Shown: positions 33,216 to 42,760 of the stretch, piece by piece | How positions within the stretch are numbered: the stretch's first letter is position 1 | Layout of the letters: every line of letters begins with the position of its first letter | Origin: Chryseobacterium sp. FP211-J200 | GTDB lineage: Bacteria > Bacteroidota > Bacteroidia > Flavobacteriales > Weeksellaceae | Direction of reading: 5' to 3' | Length of the DNA stretch: 64,000 bases | Assembly (NCBI RefSeq): GCF_001643375.1 | Contig: NZ_LSHB01000056.1 | Span: forward strand, 186,001-250,000 | Notes under the pieces: generated by a model | Databases searched by the model: none | The model's input: only the letters and a program-made list of their open reading frames with translations | Told to the model about the DNA's origin: nothing | Translations under genes and position numbers: made by a program

Positions 33216-34859
33216 TTATTGATTAAGTGCTTTTTGCAATGCAAGTGCATCTGCATACGTTGGATTCAGCGCCAATGATTTTTCAATATTAGCTTTTGCT
33301 TTTTCCTTATCACTGTCTTTAGCTATAAATGCGATTGCAAAGTACGCATAAGACATTGTTTCTTTATTCGTTTCCTGATCGGTCGCGGGTTTTGCCAACA
33401 AAATATCAATATACTTTTGATAAGCAGCAGATGCCAATTCTTGGCTTCCCGCTTGCTGATAAGCATAACCTTGGCTATAATAAGCCGGCTCCCAAGTAGG
33501 AAGAAGCGTGATCATTTTTTGCCAAGTTAAGATAGCACCATTCCAGTTTTTGATATCTTGGTATGCTTGTGCCAATTTGTAGATCGCATCTGTATCTTGA
33601 GCGTTTGCTGCAACTTTAGTCTTCAAAGCTTCAATCTCCGGAGATGTACCACCTGCATCAGCTGTAATACCTACCAATCCGCCTTTGATCTTTGCTAACT
33701 CTTCGTCCCAGTTCAAAGTTTCGTCTTTTGCATTCTTCGCAATAGCAATCTTTTGTTGAACTGTAGATTCAAGTTGTGCTTTTTTAGCTGCATCTTTCTC
33801 ATCTTTTGCCAATCCTGCCGCGATAAGACCTTGTAAACCTTCGTCAGAAGCTTGTACTCTGGATTTATCGGCCTGAGACAAGAAAGTACCGATGCTTTGC
33901 TGAGCTTCTGCATACTTAGCTTCTCCATATTGGATGTAAGCTCTTAATTTGTATTTGATTGGATCATTTACTTTATCAAAAACAGAATCTAATGTTGTTT
34001 TTGCATTAGCATAATCTTCATTGGTAAAATAAAGTTTTGCAATCTCCAACTGAGTATATGGATCCTCATCAGCATACTTCGTGTAGTTGATCAAATTCTG
34101 AGTTGCCTCAGCATTTTTCTGATATTTGATATTGAAACCCGCCAAAGCTTTGTAAGCTGGTGCGTAAGTTGGATCTACAGCAATCGCTTTATCGATGTTC
34201 GTTTTCGCTTGTTGCCACTGTTGTGCAGCAATCCAAAGTGTACCTTTTCTTGTATAAACTGAAGCCTTATTTTTTGCCACAGCTTCTGCTTTATCATAAG
34301 CAGTCATTGCGTTTCCTGGATCCTTCTTGATTCTGTATGCATCACCCAAAGCATAATAGTAGTTCGCAGGAACTCCCGCTTTTTGAGACTTTTCGATTGC
34401 TTTGTTCAAGAAACCGATAGCCAGATCAGGTGAACTATTTTTTTCAAACAATGTCAAAGCTTCACCAGCACGGAAAAGTACCTCTGCATCTTTCTCTCTA
34501 GAATCTTTTACGATCTGCTGAATCTCTGCGACAGCAGATTTATCTCCTTTACCTAGTTTTATAGAAGCCAAACCTAATTTGTTCAAATAACTTTTGGCAT
34601 CAGTTGCAAGCCCCTTATTGAAACTCTCCTGAGCCAAATCAAAATTAGGATCGAACTGTGTTAAATATGTGTTACCTAAATAGAAGTAATTGCTTGCTTC
34701 TTTAGGATTTTGATTAATAAGGTCTGTGTAATTTTGTTTTGCCTTTGCATATTTTTGACTATCTACAAAGTTAATCCCGTCTTGTACAGATTGTGCAAAA
34801 CTAAAACTTGTAAAAAAGCCTACCGTAGCTGTAACAACAATTTTTTTTGATAAATTCAT
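33216..34859 (-). CDS. Exported tetratricopeptide-repeat protein
   Basis: A 547-residue exported protein. Start taken at MNLSKKIVV (34859), which gives a clean signal peptide ending FSFAQ; six more codons are open upstream. The mature protein is a chain of tetratricopeptide repeats, e.g. ASNYYFYLGNTYLTQFDP, VPANYYYALGDAYRIKKDP, DPTYAPAYKALAGFNIKY and EPAYYSQGYAYQQAG. Such repeats bind partner proteins. It lies downstream of the PstS-like gene and the TonB cluster, and a similar gene order is common in flavobacteria, which suggests a role in envelope transport (inference). Confidence 0.85.
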   Translation of the reverse strand: MNLSKKIVVTATVGFFTSFSFAQSVQDGINFVDSQKYAKAKQNYTDLINQNPKEASNYFYLGNTYLTQFDPNFDLAQESFNKGLATDAKSYLNKLGLASIKLGKGDKSAVAEIQQIVKDSREKDAEVLFRAGEALTLFEKNSSPDLAIGFLNKAIEKSQKAGVPANYYYALGDAYRIKKDPGNAMTAYDKAEAVAKNKASVYTRKGTLWIAAQQWQQAKTNIDKAIAVDPTYAPAYKALAGFNIKYQKNAEATQNLINYTKYADEDPYTQLEIAKLYFTNEDYANAKTTLDSVFDKVNDPIKYKLRAYIQYGEAKYAEAQQSIGTFLSQADKSRVQASDEGLQGLIAAGLAKDEKDAAKKAQLESTVQQKIAIAKNAKDETLNWDEELAKIKGGLVGITADAGGTSPEIEALKTKVAANAQDTDAIYKLAQAYQDIKNWNGAILTWQKMITLLPTWEPAYYSQGYAYQQAGSQELASAAYQKYIDILLAKPATDQETNKETMSYAYFAIAFIAKDSDKEKAKANIEKSLALNPTYADALALQKALNQ

Positions 34860-34974
34860 TCTATTCTCTTTTTTCATTTTTCTTAACTGATAAATTTTGG
34901 TTTTATCGACAATATTTAGACCAAAATAGATAATTATATTTAATTCTTCTGTTAAATAAATATTAAAAATTGGC

Positions 34975-35841
34975 TTATCTCATTTGAACTTCCCTTTTAA
35001 AAATATTGTAAGGTTGTAACCCTTCTTTTTCTACAATAATCTGACCCAATTGCTGGCAAGAAAATCTAATGAAACCATTTCCTAAACCGTAATATGCTTC
35101 ATTGGTAATGAAATATAAAACCCGGGTAAATGGATAACTCATATCTTTCAATGTATCAGTAGAAACATCATAAGATTTATTATTTTTTATGACCTTCAGA
35201 ACTTTCAGCTCATTTCTAAGTTTTTCCGCTTCTACTCCGAAAGGTCTGCTGATTGTATTGTAGCTGATAACACCAATTTTATCAGGATAATTTTTAAGCT
35301 GTTCCGCAACATTTTCGTTTCCATTAATGATAGAAAACTTTAATTCAGAAGGATTTTTATTAAACTTTTGAGCAATAAAATTTAAGTTACTGGAATTAAC
35401 GCCGTCAAAAATTAATCTCTTTTTATCAGAATTCAAATCAGCATAAATTTCTTCCATTGAAATAGACTCTAAAGGCGAATCTTTAGGTACAACAAACAGT
35501 ACAGCATCTGCAGCAAATTTTGCAGGCTTCCAAGGAAGATCTATCTTTTTGTCATAAGCTTCTTTTTCCTTTTTGGAAAGTTCCCTAGACATAACAATTA
35601 CTCGTGCTTTCTTATCCAACAGATCCAGAAGACCTAAATCTTCTTTCTTAATAACCAGATTAATTTTTGTCTTTGGATTAAGTGCGGTGTATCTTTCAAC
35701 TAAAGCTTCTGCTACACTTTTAAAAGATTCGTCGGCTTCTATGGTAATTTCGCCTTTGTTAGGATTATCTATGTCCTTATCTTTTGAACACGAATAGATC
35801 AAAGCAAAACTTGCGATGATCAGAAAAAATATTTTTTTCAT
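34975..35841 (-). CDS. PstS-like substrate-binding lipoprotein
   Basis: A 288-residue lipoprotein (signal ending ALIYSC, Cys18) of the phosphate-binding PBP2 fold, like PstS. Visible are ITIEADESFKSVAEALVERY, ARVIVMSRELSKKEKEAY, FAADAVLFVVPKDSP and IGVISYNTISRP. I see no pstC/A/B genes nearby, so it is unlikely to serve a standard phosphate ABC importer here; its link to the TonB cluster upstream suggests another function. It overlaps the small membrane protein gene by 4 bases (ATGA). Confidence 0.82.
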   Translation of the reverse strand: MKKIFFLIIASFALIYSCSKDKDIDNPNKGEITIEADESFKSVAEALVERYTALNPKTKINLVIKKEDLGLLDLLDKKARVIVMSRELSKKEKEAYDKKIDLPWKPAKFAADAVLFVVPKDSPLESISMEEIYADLNSDKKRLIFDGVNSSNLNFIAQKFNKNPSELKFSIINGNENVAEQLKNYPDKIGVISYNTISRPFGVEAEKLRNELKVLKVIKNNKSYDVSTDTLKDMSYPFTRVLYFITNEAYYGLGNGFIRFSCQQLGQIIVEKEGLQPYNIFKREVQMR

Positions 35842-36026
35842 TCTGATTTATCATTTTTGAGTACAATTATTGCTCTCACAAACCTAAAAATACCATACAC
35901 CAAAAGTAATGCACCTAGAGGATAAGCGATATCGGATTCTGTAATCTGCTTATATCTGTAAACCAAAATAAAAACACCAAATGCGATGTAGAAAAATCCT
36001 ACAACTAAAGAAAGCCATTTATACAT
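35838..36026 (-). CDS. Small two-helix membrane protein
   Basis: A 62-residue protein with two membrane helices (about 5-23 and 36-54) and a charged tail (LKNDKSE). No family recognised. It overlaps the PstS-like gene by 4 bases and follows a terminator after tonB, so it is probably co-translated with the PstS-like lipoprotein. Confidence 0.7.
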   Translation of the reverse strand: MYKWLSLVVGFFYIAFGVFILVYRYKQITESDIAYPLGALLLVYGIFRFVRAIIVLKNDKSE

Positions 36027-36042
36027 AAAAACAAATTTAATA

Positions 36043-36073
36043 AAAAAAGAGAAGTTATAAAAACTTCTCTTTT
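36043..36073 (-). terminator. Terminator after tonB
   Basis: AAAAGAGAAGTT (36045-36056) pairs with AACTTCTCTTTT (36062-36073) around ATAAA, followed on the minus strand by a T-run. It separates the exbB-tonB operon from the PstS-like part and could allow partial read-through. Confidence 0.75.
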
Positions 36074-36098
36074 GTATAATACATTACTATTTTATTCC

Positions 36099-36923
36099 TT
36101 ATTGGAAATTCATTGTAACTGGGAATCTAAATCTAGATCTTACAGGCTGTCCGTTAACTTTACCAGGAGTCCATTTTGTTCTCAATCCTTTAACGGTTGC
36201 TTCCGCTTCCTTGTTAAAGTCAGAATTTGAGCCCGAGGCTTTTACCTGCGTAAGAGACCCGTCCTTTTCAACAACAAATGTCACTTCTGTTTTCAAAGTA
36301 CCTTCACCTTCCAAACTTCCTGAATCAAAATTATTCTGGAATTTATTTCTGAATGAATTGATACCTCCAGGATATTCTGCTGCCTGATCTACTGATTCGT
36401 AAACCTCATTAGTCACTGGCTTCACCTCTGCTGTCACTACTTTACCAGTTCCTGGGGGCGGTGGCGGTGGCGTGTAAGTTGGTGTTTTCACACCCTCTTG
36501 ATTGTTAAGACCAGTCGTCGTTTCCAACTGTTTTGTAATTGGCGGCGGTGGAGTCTCGATCTTTGGAGCTTTCTTAGGTTCCGGAACTACGTTCTGAATT
36601 ACCTCCTGTTTCTCTTCCTCTTTTGGTGGAGGTGGTGGAGGTGGTTCTTCTTCCTTAGGTTGTTCTAAAATGGGTTGTTCTTCCAAAATATTAACCAAGT
36701 TTGCATCCACTTCTACTTTATCTTTAGCATTCATCTGTTGAATCTTAAGATAGATCAAAGGAGATACAGCAAGAAGGATAAAGAAAGCGGTCCCAATTAA
36801 GAATGATTTTGTAAGCACATTGGCATATCTTGTCCTAAGGTCATATGCTCCGTATTCTTTATTTCTATTTTCAAATACAATCTCATCAAGAGAAAGATCG
36901 TACTTCAAATTTTCGTCTGCCAT
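36099..36923 (-). CDS. Energy transducer TonB
   Basis: A 274-residue protein that carries proton-motive force energy from ExbB/ExbD to outer-membrane receptors. It has a cytoplasmic start, one membrane helix (about 35-57), a proline- and glutamate-rich spacer (EEPPPPPPPKEEEKQE) and a C-terminal TonB domain ending GLRTKWTPGKVNGQPVRSRF. It is the last gene of an exbB-exbD-exbD-tonB operon. Confidence 0.92.
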   Translation of the reverse strand: MADENLKYDLSLDEIVFENRNKEYGAYDLRTRYANVLTKSFLIGTAFFILLAVSPLIYLKIQQMNAKDKVEVDANLVNILEEQPILEQPKEEEPPPPPPPKEEEKQEVIQNVVPEPKKAPKIETPPPPITKQLETTTGLNNQEGVKTPTYTPPPPPPGTGKVVTAEVKPVTNEVYESVDQAAEYPGGINSFRNKFQNNFDSGSLEGEGTLKTEVTFVVEKDGSLTQVKASGSNSDFNKEAEATVKGLRTKWTPGKVNGQPVRSRFRFPVTMNFQ

Positions 36924-36957
36924 TTTAATATTATTAAATATGATACTTGTAGTGGAA

Positions 36958-37497
36958 CTATTCTCCTACTTTCTTTTTGTAAATAGCTTCTTCCCACGGT
37001 TTGATATCGGTAACCCCATATCTTTCGTTTTTGGTAATAGCCATTTCATCTAGAATGTCTACAAAGTTTTTATATACTGCATCGTCCGTTGGCTTGATAA
37101 TTACTGTGAACTTTTCTTTATCAGATGCTCCGGCTTTTGCTCTCTCTATTACTTTCGTAATACCTTCTCTATCAAAATTGGTTTCAACAAGAGTTTGCTC
37201 ATTAAGACCTGCTTGATCCAACTGATGGTAAAATATCTTGTTATCTTTCCCTATAATGATAGAAATTGAATTATTCAATTTGATTTCTGTTTCAGGCTGT
37301 TGTTTAGGATCCTTAGGTTTTGCTGGAAGACCAAGGTCCATCACATTTGGTTTACTAAATGTTGTGGTGAACATAAAGAACATCAACATCAAGAAATTCA
37401 AATCAACCATCGGTGTCATATCTACACGTGGATTCTGCTTTTTCGAGCGGACCTTGCCGCCTTTCCCGGAATCCTCTTTTACTTGTACTTCTGCCAT
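36958..37497 (-). CDS. ExbD-type biopolymer transport protein (second copy)
   Basis: A 179-residue inner-membrane protein with a short cytoplasmic N-terminus (PRVDMTPMVDLNFLMLMFFM), one helix with the conserved Asp of the proton path (MVDLNFL) and a periplasmic domain. Two ExbD copies lie side by side (this and 37506), as is usual in Bacteroidetes. It partners ExbB and TonB. Confidence 0.92.
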   Translation of the reverse strand: MAEVQVKEDSGKGGKVRSKKQNPRVDMTPMVDLNFLMLMFFMFTTTFSKPNVMDLGLPAKPKDPKQQPETEIKLNNSISIIIGKDNKIFYHQLDQAGLNEQTLVETNFDREGITKVIERAKAGASDKEKFTVIIKPTDDAVYKNFVDILDEMAITKNERYGVTDIKPWEEAIYKKKVGE

Positions 37498-37505
37498 TTC
37501 TCGAA

Positions 37506-38111
37506 TTAATTTGTTTTAGCTTCTTGTGATGTGATCAACCAGAATTTAAGAAAATCAATATCTCTTAAACCTTCAAATAAACCTTTCACTTTTGGGTATT
37601 TTGTAGTTACATCACCTTTGATCGCTAACTTGTAGTTAGGATTAACTGCTAAACTTTGCTGTACCCAATCAATCAATTGTTTATTTGTACTATCCATCGG
37701 AACTCCTTCCGTCGCTTTGTAAGCTTTTTGTTTTTCTGCAGGCAGATTCAAAAAACTTTTCAGCTGCCCCATTGGCACTCCTACTGATTCTAATTTTGCA
37801 AACGCAACTTTTTCTGGGTTTGTGAAAGTCATATTATACTTTGCTCCCATTTTGTCCAAAAGCTGTAATTTTTCTGTACCGTTATCTACGGGTTGAAAAT
37901 AAAACACACCGTTTGGATCAACATTTACTGTCATTAGACTTGCATCAGGAAGTATTTTCTCTGATATAGAAGAAGGCGGTTTTATCTGTGCCACATCGGG
38001 CTTTTTGAACTGGGTAGTCATAATGAAGAATGTAAGAAGTAAAAATGTCACATCACACATTGCTGTCATATCCAGAGCTACACCATGTCTTTTTGGTTTA
38101 ATTCTCGCCAT
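37506..38111 (-). CDS. ExbD-type biopolymer transport protein (first copy)
   Basis: A 201-residue ExbD paralogue with the helix VALDMTAMCDVTFLLLTFFI containing the conserved Asp. The periplasmic domain is longer than in the neighbour. It ends 8 bases before the second exbD. Confidence 0.92.
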   Translation of the reverse strand: MARIKPKRHGVALDMTAMCDVTFLLLTFFIMTTQFKKPDVAQIKPPSSISEKILPDASLMTVNVDPNGVFYFQPVDNGTEKLQLLDKMGAKYNMTFTNPEKVAFAKLESVGVPMGQLKSFLNLPAEKQKAYKATEGVPMDSTNKQLIDWVQQSLAVNPNYKLAIKGDVTTKYPKVKGLFEGLRDIDFLKFWLITSQEAKTN

Positions 38112-38179
38112 TGTTTTGTCTATTTAACTATTTGATGAAATTTAAAATGTAAAATACATTTTATAAGACGCTCAATTTC

Positions 38180-39043
38180 TTAATGAAATTCAGCAAAAGA
38201 TTGTTGGATGCTCATAGAGATTTCGTCAATCTTGTAAGTCAAACCATCAATTTTAGATGTGAAATAGTTATAAAGAATAATCGCGATTGCAGAAGTACCA
38301 ATACCTAAAGCTGTATTCATCAATGCTTCAGAGATACCAATTGATAGTGCAGCAGCATCTGGTGTTCCACCTGCTTCTCCTAACGCCTGGAATGAACGGA
38401 TCATACCTAGTACAGTTCCCAACAATGCTACCAAAGTGGCAACAGTACCTAGTGTAGAAAGAATGTTCATATTTTTCTCCAACATTGGCATTTCAAGAGT
38501 TGTAGCTTCTTCAATCGCTTTGTTAAGACCAGCCATTTTCTGTTCTTTATCAAGAGTTGTGTCGTGAGCCAAAGCTTTGTAAGTCGTAAGACCTTCTTTC
38601 ACAACGTTTCCGATAGAACCTTGCTGTCTGTCGCACTCTTCAAGAGCCTCGTCAACTTTGTTGTTGTTTAATAAACTTCTGATTTTCAAAACGAAATTAT
38701 CAACATTTCCGTTTCCTGAAGCTTTGCTTAAAACGATTGCTCTCTCGATAGAGAAAACGATCACGATGATCATAAAAGTAATCAAAACAGGAACAAGAAC
38801 TCCTCCCATATAGATAACTCCTAATCCGTGTGGATGTAACTCCGTCCCTTTGATATCAGCAAAAGCTACTGAAGCTGTACCGGCAGTACGCGCATCCTCC
38901 TGAAAGTTAGATGGGTTACCTAATACAAATAAAAAGATTGCAATACCAATAGCGAATAAAATTGGTATAATTACCGCAGGATTAAGACCTCCCTTTTTTC
39001 TAGCAACTACTTGCTCGTCTGTGTTTGAAACATTCATTTCCAT
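38180..39043 (-). CDS. MotA/TolQ/ExbB proton-channel protein
   Basis: A 287-residue inner-membrane protein, first gene of the TonB operon. It has three membrane helices: about 22-42, about 75-98, and the TolQ-type ALMNTALGIGTSAIAIILYNYF near the C-terminus. The signature LSTLGTVATLVALLGTVLGMI is the proton-channel core of the family. It drives TonB with the two ExbD proteins. A 294-base AT-rich spacer lies upstream toward leuS and must hold the promoter. Confidence 0.92.
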   Translation of the reverse strand: MEMNVSNTDEQVVARKKGGLNPAVIIPILFAIGIAIFLFVLGNPSNFQEDARTAGTASVAFADIKGTELHPHGLGVIYMGGVLVPVLITFMIIVIVFSIERAIVLSKASGNGNVDNFVLKIRSLLNNNKVDEALEECDRQQGSIGNVVKEGLTTYKALAHDTTLDKEQKMAGLNKAIEEATTLEMPMLEKNMNILSTLGTVATLVALLGTVLGMIRSFQALGEAGGTPDAAALSIGISEALMNTALGIGTSAIAIILYNYFTSKIDGLTYKIDEISMSIQQSFAEFH

Positions 39044-39337
39044 ATTAAAACTAAATTATAATTGTTAAATTTTATTCTGTAAAATAAAGTCAAATTATTT
39101 AAAAATGCAAACTAAATAATGTTACTTTTTGTTTTTTTTGTCAATGCAATCGAGACCGCATTCGTATATTATTAAAATTAAACTTATTTTTTATCAATTT
39201 ATTATCAATCTTTCCAAACATTATAAAATATAACCAAAAATTGTGAATTATTTTTATGTTTTCCGATTCAATAATTACATTTATAATATATAATAAATTT
39301 TTGTTAAATTTTAAAAACGCCCCATTTCATTGCTTAC

Positions 39338-42325
39338 TTATGAGACAATATTAATGATTTTCTTGGGAACAAAGATGAAATTTTTCACCGTTTTGCCTTC
39401 CAAGTATCTTTTTGCATTCTGATTCTCCAAAATTATTTTTTCAACTTCGTCCTTTTGTAAATCAGAAGCCAATTTAATTTTGAATTTCATTTTTCCGTTA
39501 AAACTTACTGGGTAATCTATCTCATCTTCTACTAGATAAGCTTCATCGAGAATTGGAAACTTCTCGAACTCTATAGACGAATTATTTCCCAGCAAATTCC
39601 ATACCTCTTCACAGATGTGTGGCGCATAAGGCGAGATTATTATTGCCAATGGCTCCAGAATCGCTCTCTTATTACATTTCAACTTTTGTAACTCATTGAC
39701 TGCTATCATAAATGACGACACTGAGGTATTGAAAGAAAAATTCTCGATATCAAAAAGCACTTTCTTGATTAATGTATGCAGAATCTTGAATTCCGCTTTT
39801 GTAGGCTCTTCATCAGAAACTTCAAACGTATCGCCATCGAAATAAAGATTCCAGAATTTTTTCAGGAAACCATAAACTCCGCTTAGGCCTTGCGTGTTCC
39901 AAGGCTTGGATTGTTCTAATGGACCCAGAAACATTTCATACAATCTTAAACCGTCCGCGCCATATTCGTTACAGATATCATCCGGATTAACGACATTGTA
40001 TTTGGATTTTGACATTTTTTCAACTTCACGGTCTGTAATATATTTTCCATTATCTGTAATTACAATAGCATCAAAAAATTCTTTATTATATAGTTCATTA
40101 TTTCTAAACATTTCTACATCAAGCTCGTCCGTAGTTCCTTTTAATAAAGAAATATTAATATGAAATCTTTGAGGAGAAAACCCTTTGAATTTTTCTATAT
40201 CGATACTTGTTTTTTCTTTAATCTGTTTTATAACTTCTTCCTCATACTTTTCACTTATGACAAAAGCTTCTTTCACTTCTTTTCCGTCAGGATTTATATG
40301 AAAATCGAGATATTTTGAAGGAATAACTAAATTTAACCTTTTCTTTTCAAGGTTTTTATCTTTTAAGTCATATTGATTAGCATCAAGAAAAATTCTATAC
40401 CCAAAAGCACTCATTCCCAAAATCATTCCTTGATTAATCAATTTTTGGAAAGGCTCATTTTGTTCAATGTAACCTCTGTCTTTCAAAAACATATTCCAAA
40501 AACGGGAATATAGCAAATGTCCTGTTGCGTGCTCGCTTCCACCGATGTACAAATCAACTTGTCCCCAATAATCGGTCAATTCTTTTTTAGCAAAAACTTC
40601 GTCATCATTCGGGTCCATATATCTTAGGAAATACCACGAACTTCCTGCCCAACCTGGCATTGTGGATAATTCTAATGGGAAAACGGTTTTATCATCAATC
40701 AAATCCGTATCAACCACTTTCTGATTTGCTTCGTCCCACGCAAATGTTTTTGCATTTCCTAATGGCGGGTCGCCGTCTTCTGTTGGTAGATATTTTTCGA
40801 CTTCAGGAAGTTCCAAAGGCAAAGCGGAATTTGGTAAAGTGTACGGCATTCCATCCTTATAATAGATAGGAACCGGCTCGCCCCAATATCTTTGTCTGGA
40901 GAAAATCGCATCACGCTGTCTGTAATTAGTTGTTCCGTGACCAATTCCTCGGTTTTCGATTTCAGCAATTATTTTGGATTTTGCATCCTTATAATTAAGG
41001 CCATTCAGGAAATCAGAATTCACACAAACCGAATCCTTAGAATCGTACGCTTCTTCCTGAACATCCACATCAGACTCTACAACCTTGATGATTTCCAGAT
41101 TAAATTTCTTAGCAAATCTATGGTCACGTTCGTCGTGCGCAGGGACAGCCATTACAGCACCAGTTCCGTAACCCATCAACACATAATCCGAAATATAAAC
41201 TGGAATATTCTTCCCAGTAAATGGATTGATGGCATAACTTCCCGTGAAAGCACCACTCACGTTTTTCACGTCAGCCATTCTATCACGTTCAGTTTTTTTT
41301 GACGTTTCTTCTATATATTGGTCAACCTCAACTTTTTGTTCTGCTGTTGTTAAATATTGAACCAAAGGATTTTCCGGTGCCAAAACCATAAAGGTTGCTC
41401 CGAAAATCGTGTCGGGACGGGTTGTAAAAACTTCAATCGTTTCTCCGTTTTCAGTTGAGAATCTTACCTGCGCACCTTGAGATTTTCCAATCCAATATTC
41501 CTGAGCATCTTTCAAAGGTTGAGGCCAGTCCAAAGTTTTCAAACCTTGTAACAATCTTTCCGAGTATGCAGAAATCCTCATACTCCACTGCATCATTTTC
41601 TTTTGGAAAACAGGATAACCGCCTCGTTCGGATTTTCCATCCTTGATTTCGTCGTTCGCCAAAACGGTTCCCAATGCTGGACACCAGTTCACAGTTGTTT
41701 CTGCACGGAAAGCCAGACGATAATTTAATAATATTTCTTCTTTCTTAATTTCAGAATAATTTTTCCATTCATCTGAAGTGAAATTCAATTCCTCATTTTG
41801 ATTGGCATTCAAACCTTCTGTTCCTTTTTCATCAAAATGTTTGATCAAAGTTTCGATAGATTCAGCCTTGTCTGTATCTGTATTGTACCAAGAGTGAAAC
41901 AATTGAATGAAAATCCATTGCGTCCATTTATAATAAGAAGCGTCCGAAGTTCTCACTTCCCTGCTCCAGTCAAATGAAAACCCGATTTTTCTTAATTGCT
42001 CCTCGTATCTCGTGATATTTTGTTCAGTCGTAATTGCAGGATGCGTTCCGGTTTGTATCGCATACTGCTCAGCAGGAAGTCCAAAACTGTCATAACCAAC
42101 AGGATGCAAAACGTTGAAACCCTGATGCCTTTTGAATCGCGCATAGATATCCGACGCGATGTATCCAAGCGGATGCCCCACGTGAAGTCCCGCTCCGGAT
42201 GGGTACGGAAACATATCGAGGACGTAGAATTTCGGTTTATCGGTTGAGTCGGAAGTCTTGTAAGTTTGGTTGTCTTCCCAGTATTTCTGCCACTTTTTTT
42301 CTATCTGCTGATGGTCGTAAAACAT
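39338..42325 (-). CDS. leuS: Leucyl-tRNA synthetase
   Basis: A 995-residue class I synthetase that charges leucine to its tRNAs. The HIGH-type motif is HVGH (48-51), and the KMSKS motif is at 770-774. The CP1 editing domain (about 230-420) has TTRPDTIFGATFM and GTGAVMAVPAHDERD. It is longer than the E. coli enzyme (about 860) because of extra segments near 150-200 and between about 650 and 765, just before KMSKS. The Leu-specific fold is clear. Promoter at 42370-42399. Confidence 0.96.
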   Translation of the reverse strand: MFYDHQQIEKKWQKYWEDNQTYKTSDSTDKPKFYVLDMFPYPSGAGLHVGHPLGYIASDIYARFKRHQGFNVLHPVGYDSFGLPAEQYAIQTGTHPAITTEQNITRYEEQLRKIGFSFDWSREVRTSDASYYKWTQWIFIQLFHSWYNTDTDKAESIETLIKHFDEKGTEGLNANQNEELNFTSDEWKNYSEIKKEEILLNYRLAFRAETTVNWCPALGTVLANDEIKDGKSERGGYPVFQKKMMQWSMRISAYSERLLQGLKTLDWPQPLKDAQEYWIGKSQGAQVRFSTENGETIEVFTTRPDTIFGATFMVLAPENPLVQYLTTAEQKVEVDQYIEETSKKTERDRMADVKNVSGAFTGSYAINPFTGKNIPVYISDYVLMGYGTGAVMAVPAHDERDHRFAKKFNLEIIKVVESDVDVQEEAYDSKDSVCVNSDFLNGLNYKDAKSKIIAEIENRGIGHGTTNYRQRDAIFSRQRYWGEPVPIYYKDGMPYTLPNSALPLELPEVEKYLPTEDGDPPLGNAKTFAWDEANQKVVDTDLIDDKTVFPLELSTMPGWAGSSWYFLRYMDPNDDEVFAKKELTDYWGQVDLYIGGSEHATGHLLYSRFWNMFLKDRGYIEQNEPFQKLINQGMILGMSAFGYRIFLDANQYDLKDKNLEKKRLNLVIPSKYLDFHINPDGKEVKEAFVISEKYEEEVIKQIKEKTSIDIEKFKGFSPQRFHINISLLKGTTDELDVEMFRNNELYNKEFFDAIVITDNGKYITDREVEKMSKSKYNVVNPDDICNEYGADGLRLYEMFLGPLEQSKPWNTQGLSGVYGFLKKFWNLYFDGDTFEVSDEEPTKAEFKILHTLIKKVLFDIENFSFNTSVSSFMIAVNELQKLKCNKRAILEPLAIIISPYAPHICEEVWNLLGNNSSIEFEKFPILDEAYLVEDEIDYPVSFNGKMKFKIKLASDLQKDEVEKIILENQNAKRYLEGKTVKNFIFVPKKIINIVS

Positions 42326-42369
42326 TCTATAAAGTAAGAATTAGTAATGAATAATTTTTTTAAGATTCA

Positions 42370-42399
42370 CAAAGTTAAGATTTTGAAATAAATAGACAA
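42370..42399 (-). promoter_or_regulatory. Promoter for leuS
   Basis: Minus strand TAACTTTG at 42370-42377 with TTG at 42397-42399, 19 bases apart, about 45 bases upstream of the leuS start. Confidence 0.6.
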
Positions 42400-42441
42400 T
42401 TTTAAATTTTCGGATTCACTTTTCCACAATAATAATTATTT

Positions 42442-42547
42442 GGGCAGCTATTTCCGCCTTCCGCTCCCAATCTTTTTTGCAGACGGTTTCAGTTAAGTTG
42501 AACCTGATTACACGCAAAAAAGGATTTCCGCTCAAGTCGGGGCGCAG
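42442..42547. repeat. Interspersed intergenic palindromic repeat, copy D
   Basis: Begins GGGCAGCTATTTCCGCCTTC and ends with CAAGTCGGGGCGCAG. It is nearly identical to the reverse complement of copy E at 46100-46203, including the centre AGTTAAGTTGAACCTGATTA. Inner arms TCTTTTTTGC and GCAAAAAAGGA form a hairpin. Confidence 0.8.
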
Positions 42548-42612
42548 ATTCCAGCTTCGAATCAACATTTGTCATTCAAAAAGAAGTGAAGCATATAAAA
42601 GATAAAGTCTTT

Positions 42613-42677
42613 GACTCCGCTCACACTGACAACTTCAAAAACCCGTTAGTATTAGAGATGTCACACTGAGCGGAGTC
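42613..42677. repeat. Inverted repeat with GACTCCGCTCA arms
   Basis: Arms GACTCCGCTCA (42613-42623) and TGAGCGGAGTC (42667-42677) flank 43 bases. The sequence TCACACTGAGCGGAGTCGAA is, from memory, common between flavobacterial genes. Confidence 0.65.
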
Positions 42678-42760
42678 GAAGTGTTTTCATTACCAAAAGT
42701 CTATTATCTGAAAAATCATTATCTTAAAGTCTATATCTTTATCTTTGTAAAAAATCGAAA

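Larger units (their letters stand above)
42326..42760. other. 435-bp repeat-rich spacer between leuS and a GT2 gene
   Basis: Holds the leuS promoter, intergenic repeat copy D (42442-42547) and a second inverted-repeat element (42613-42677). I see no gene here. Confidence 0.7.
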
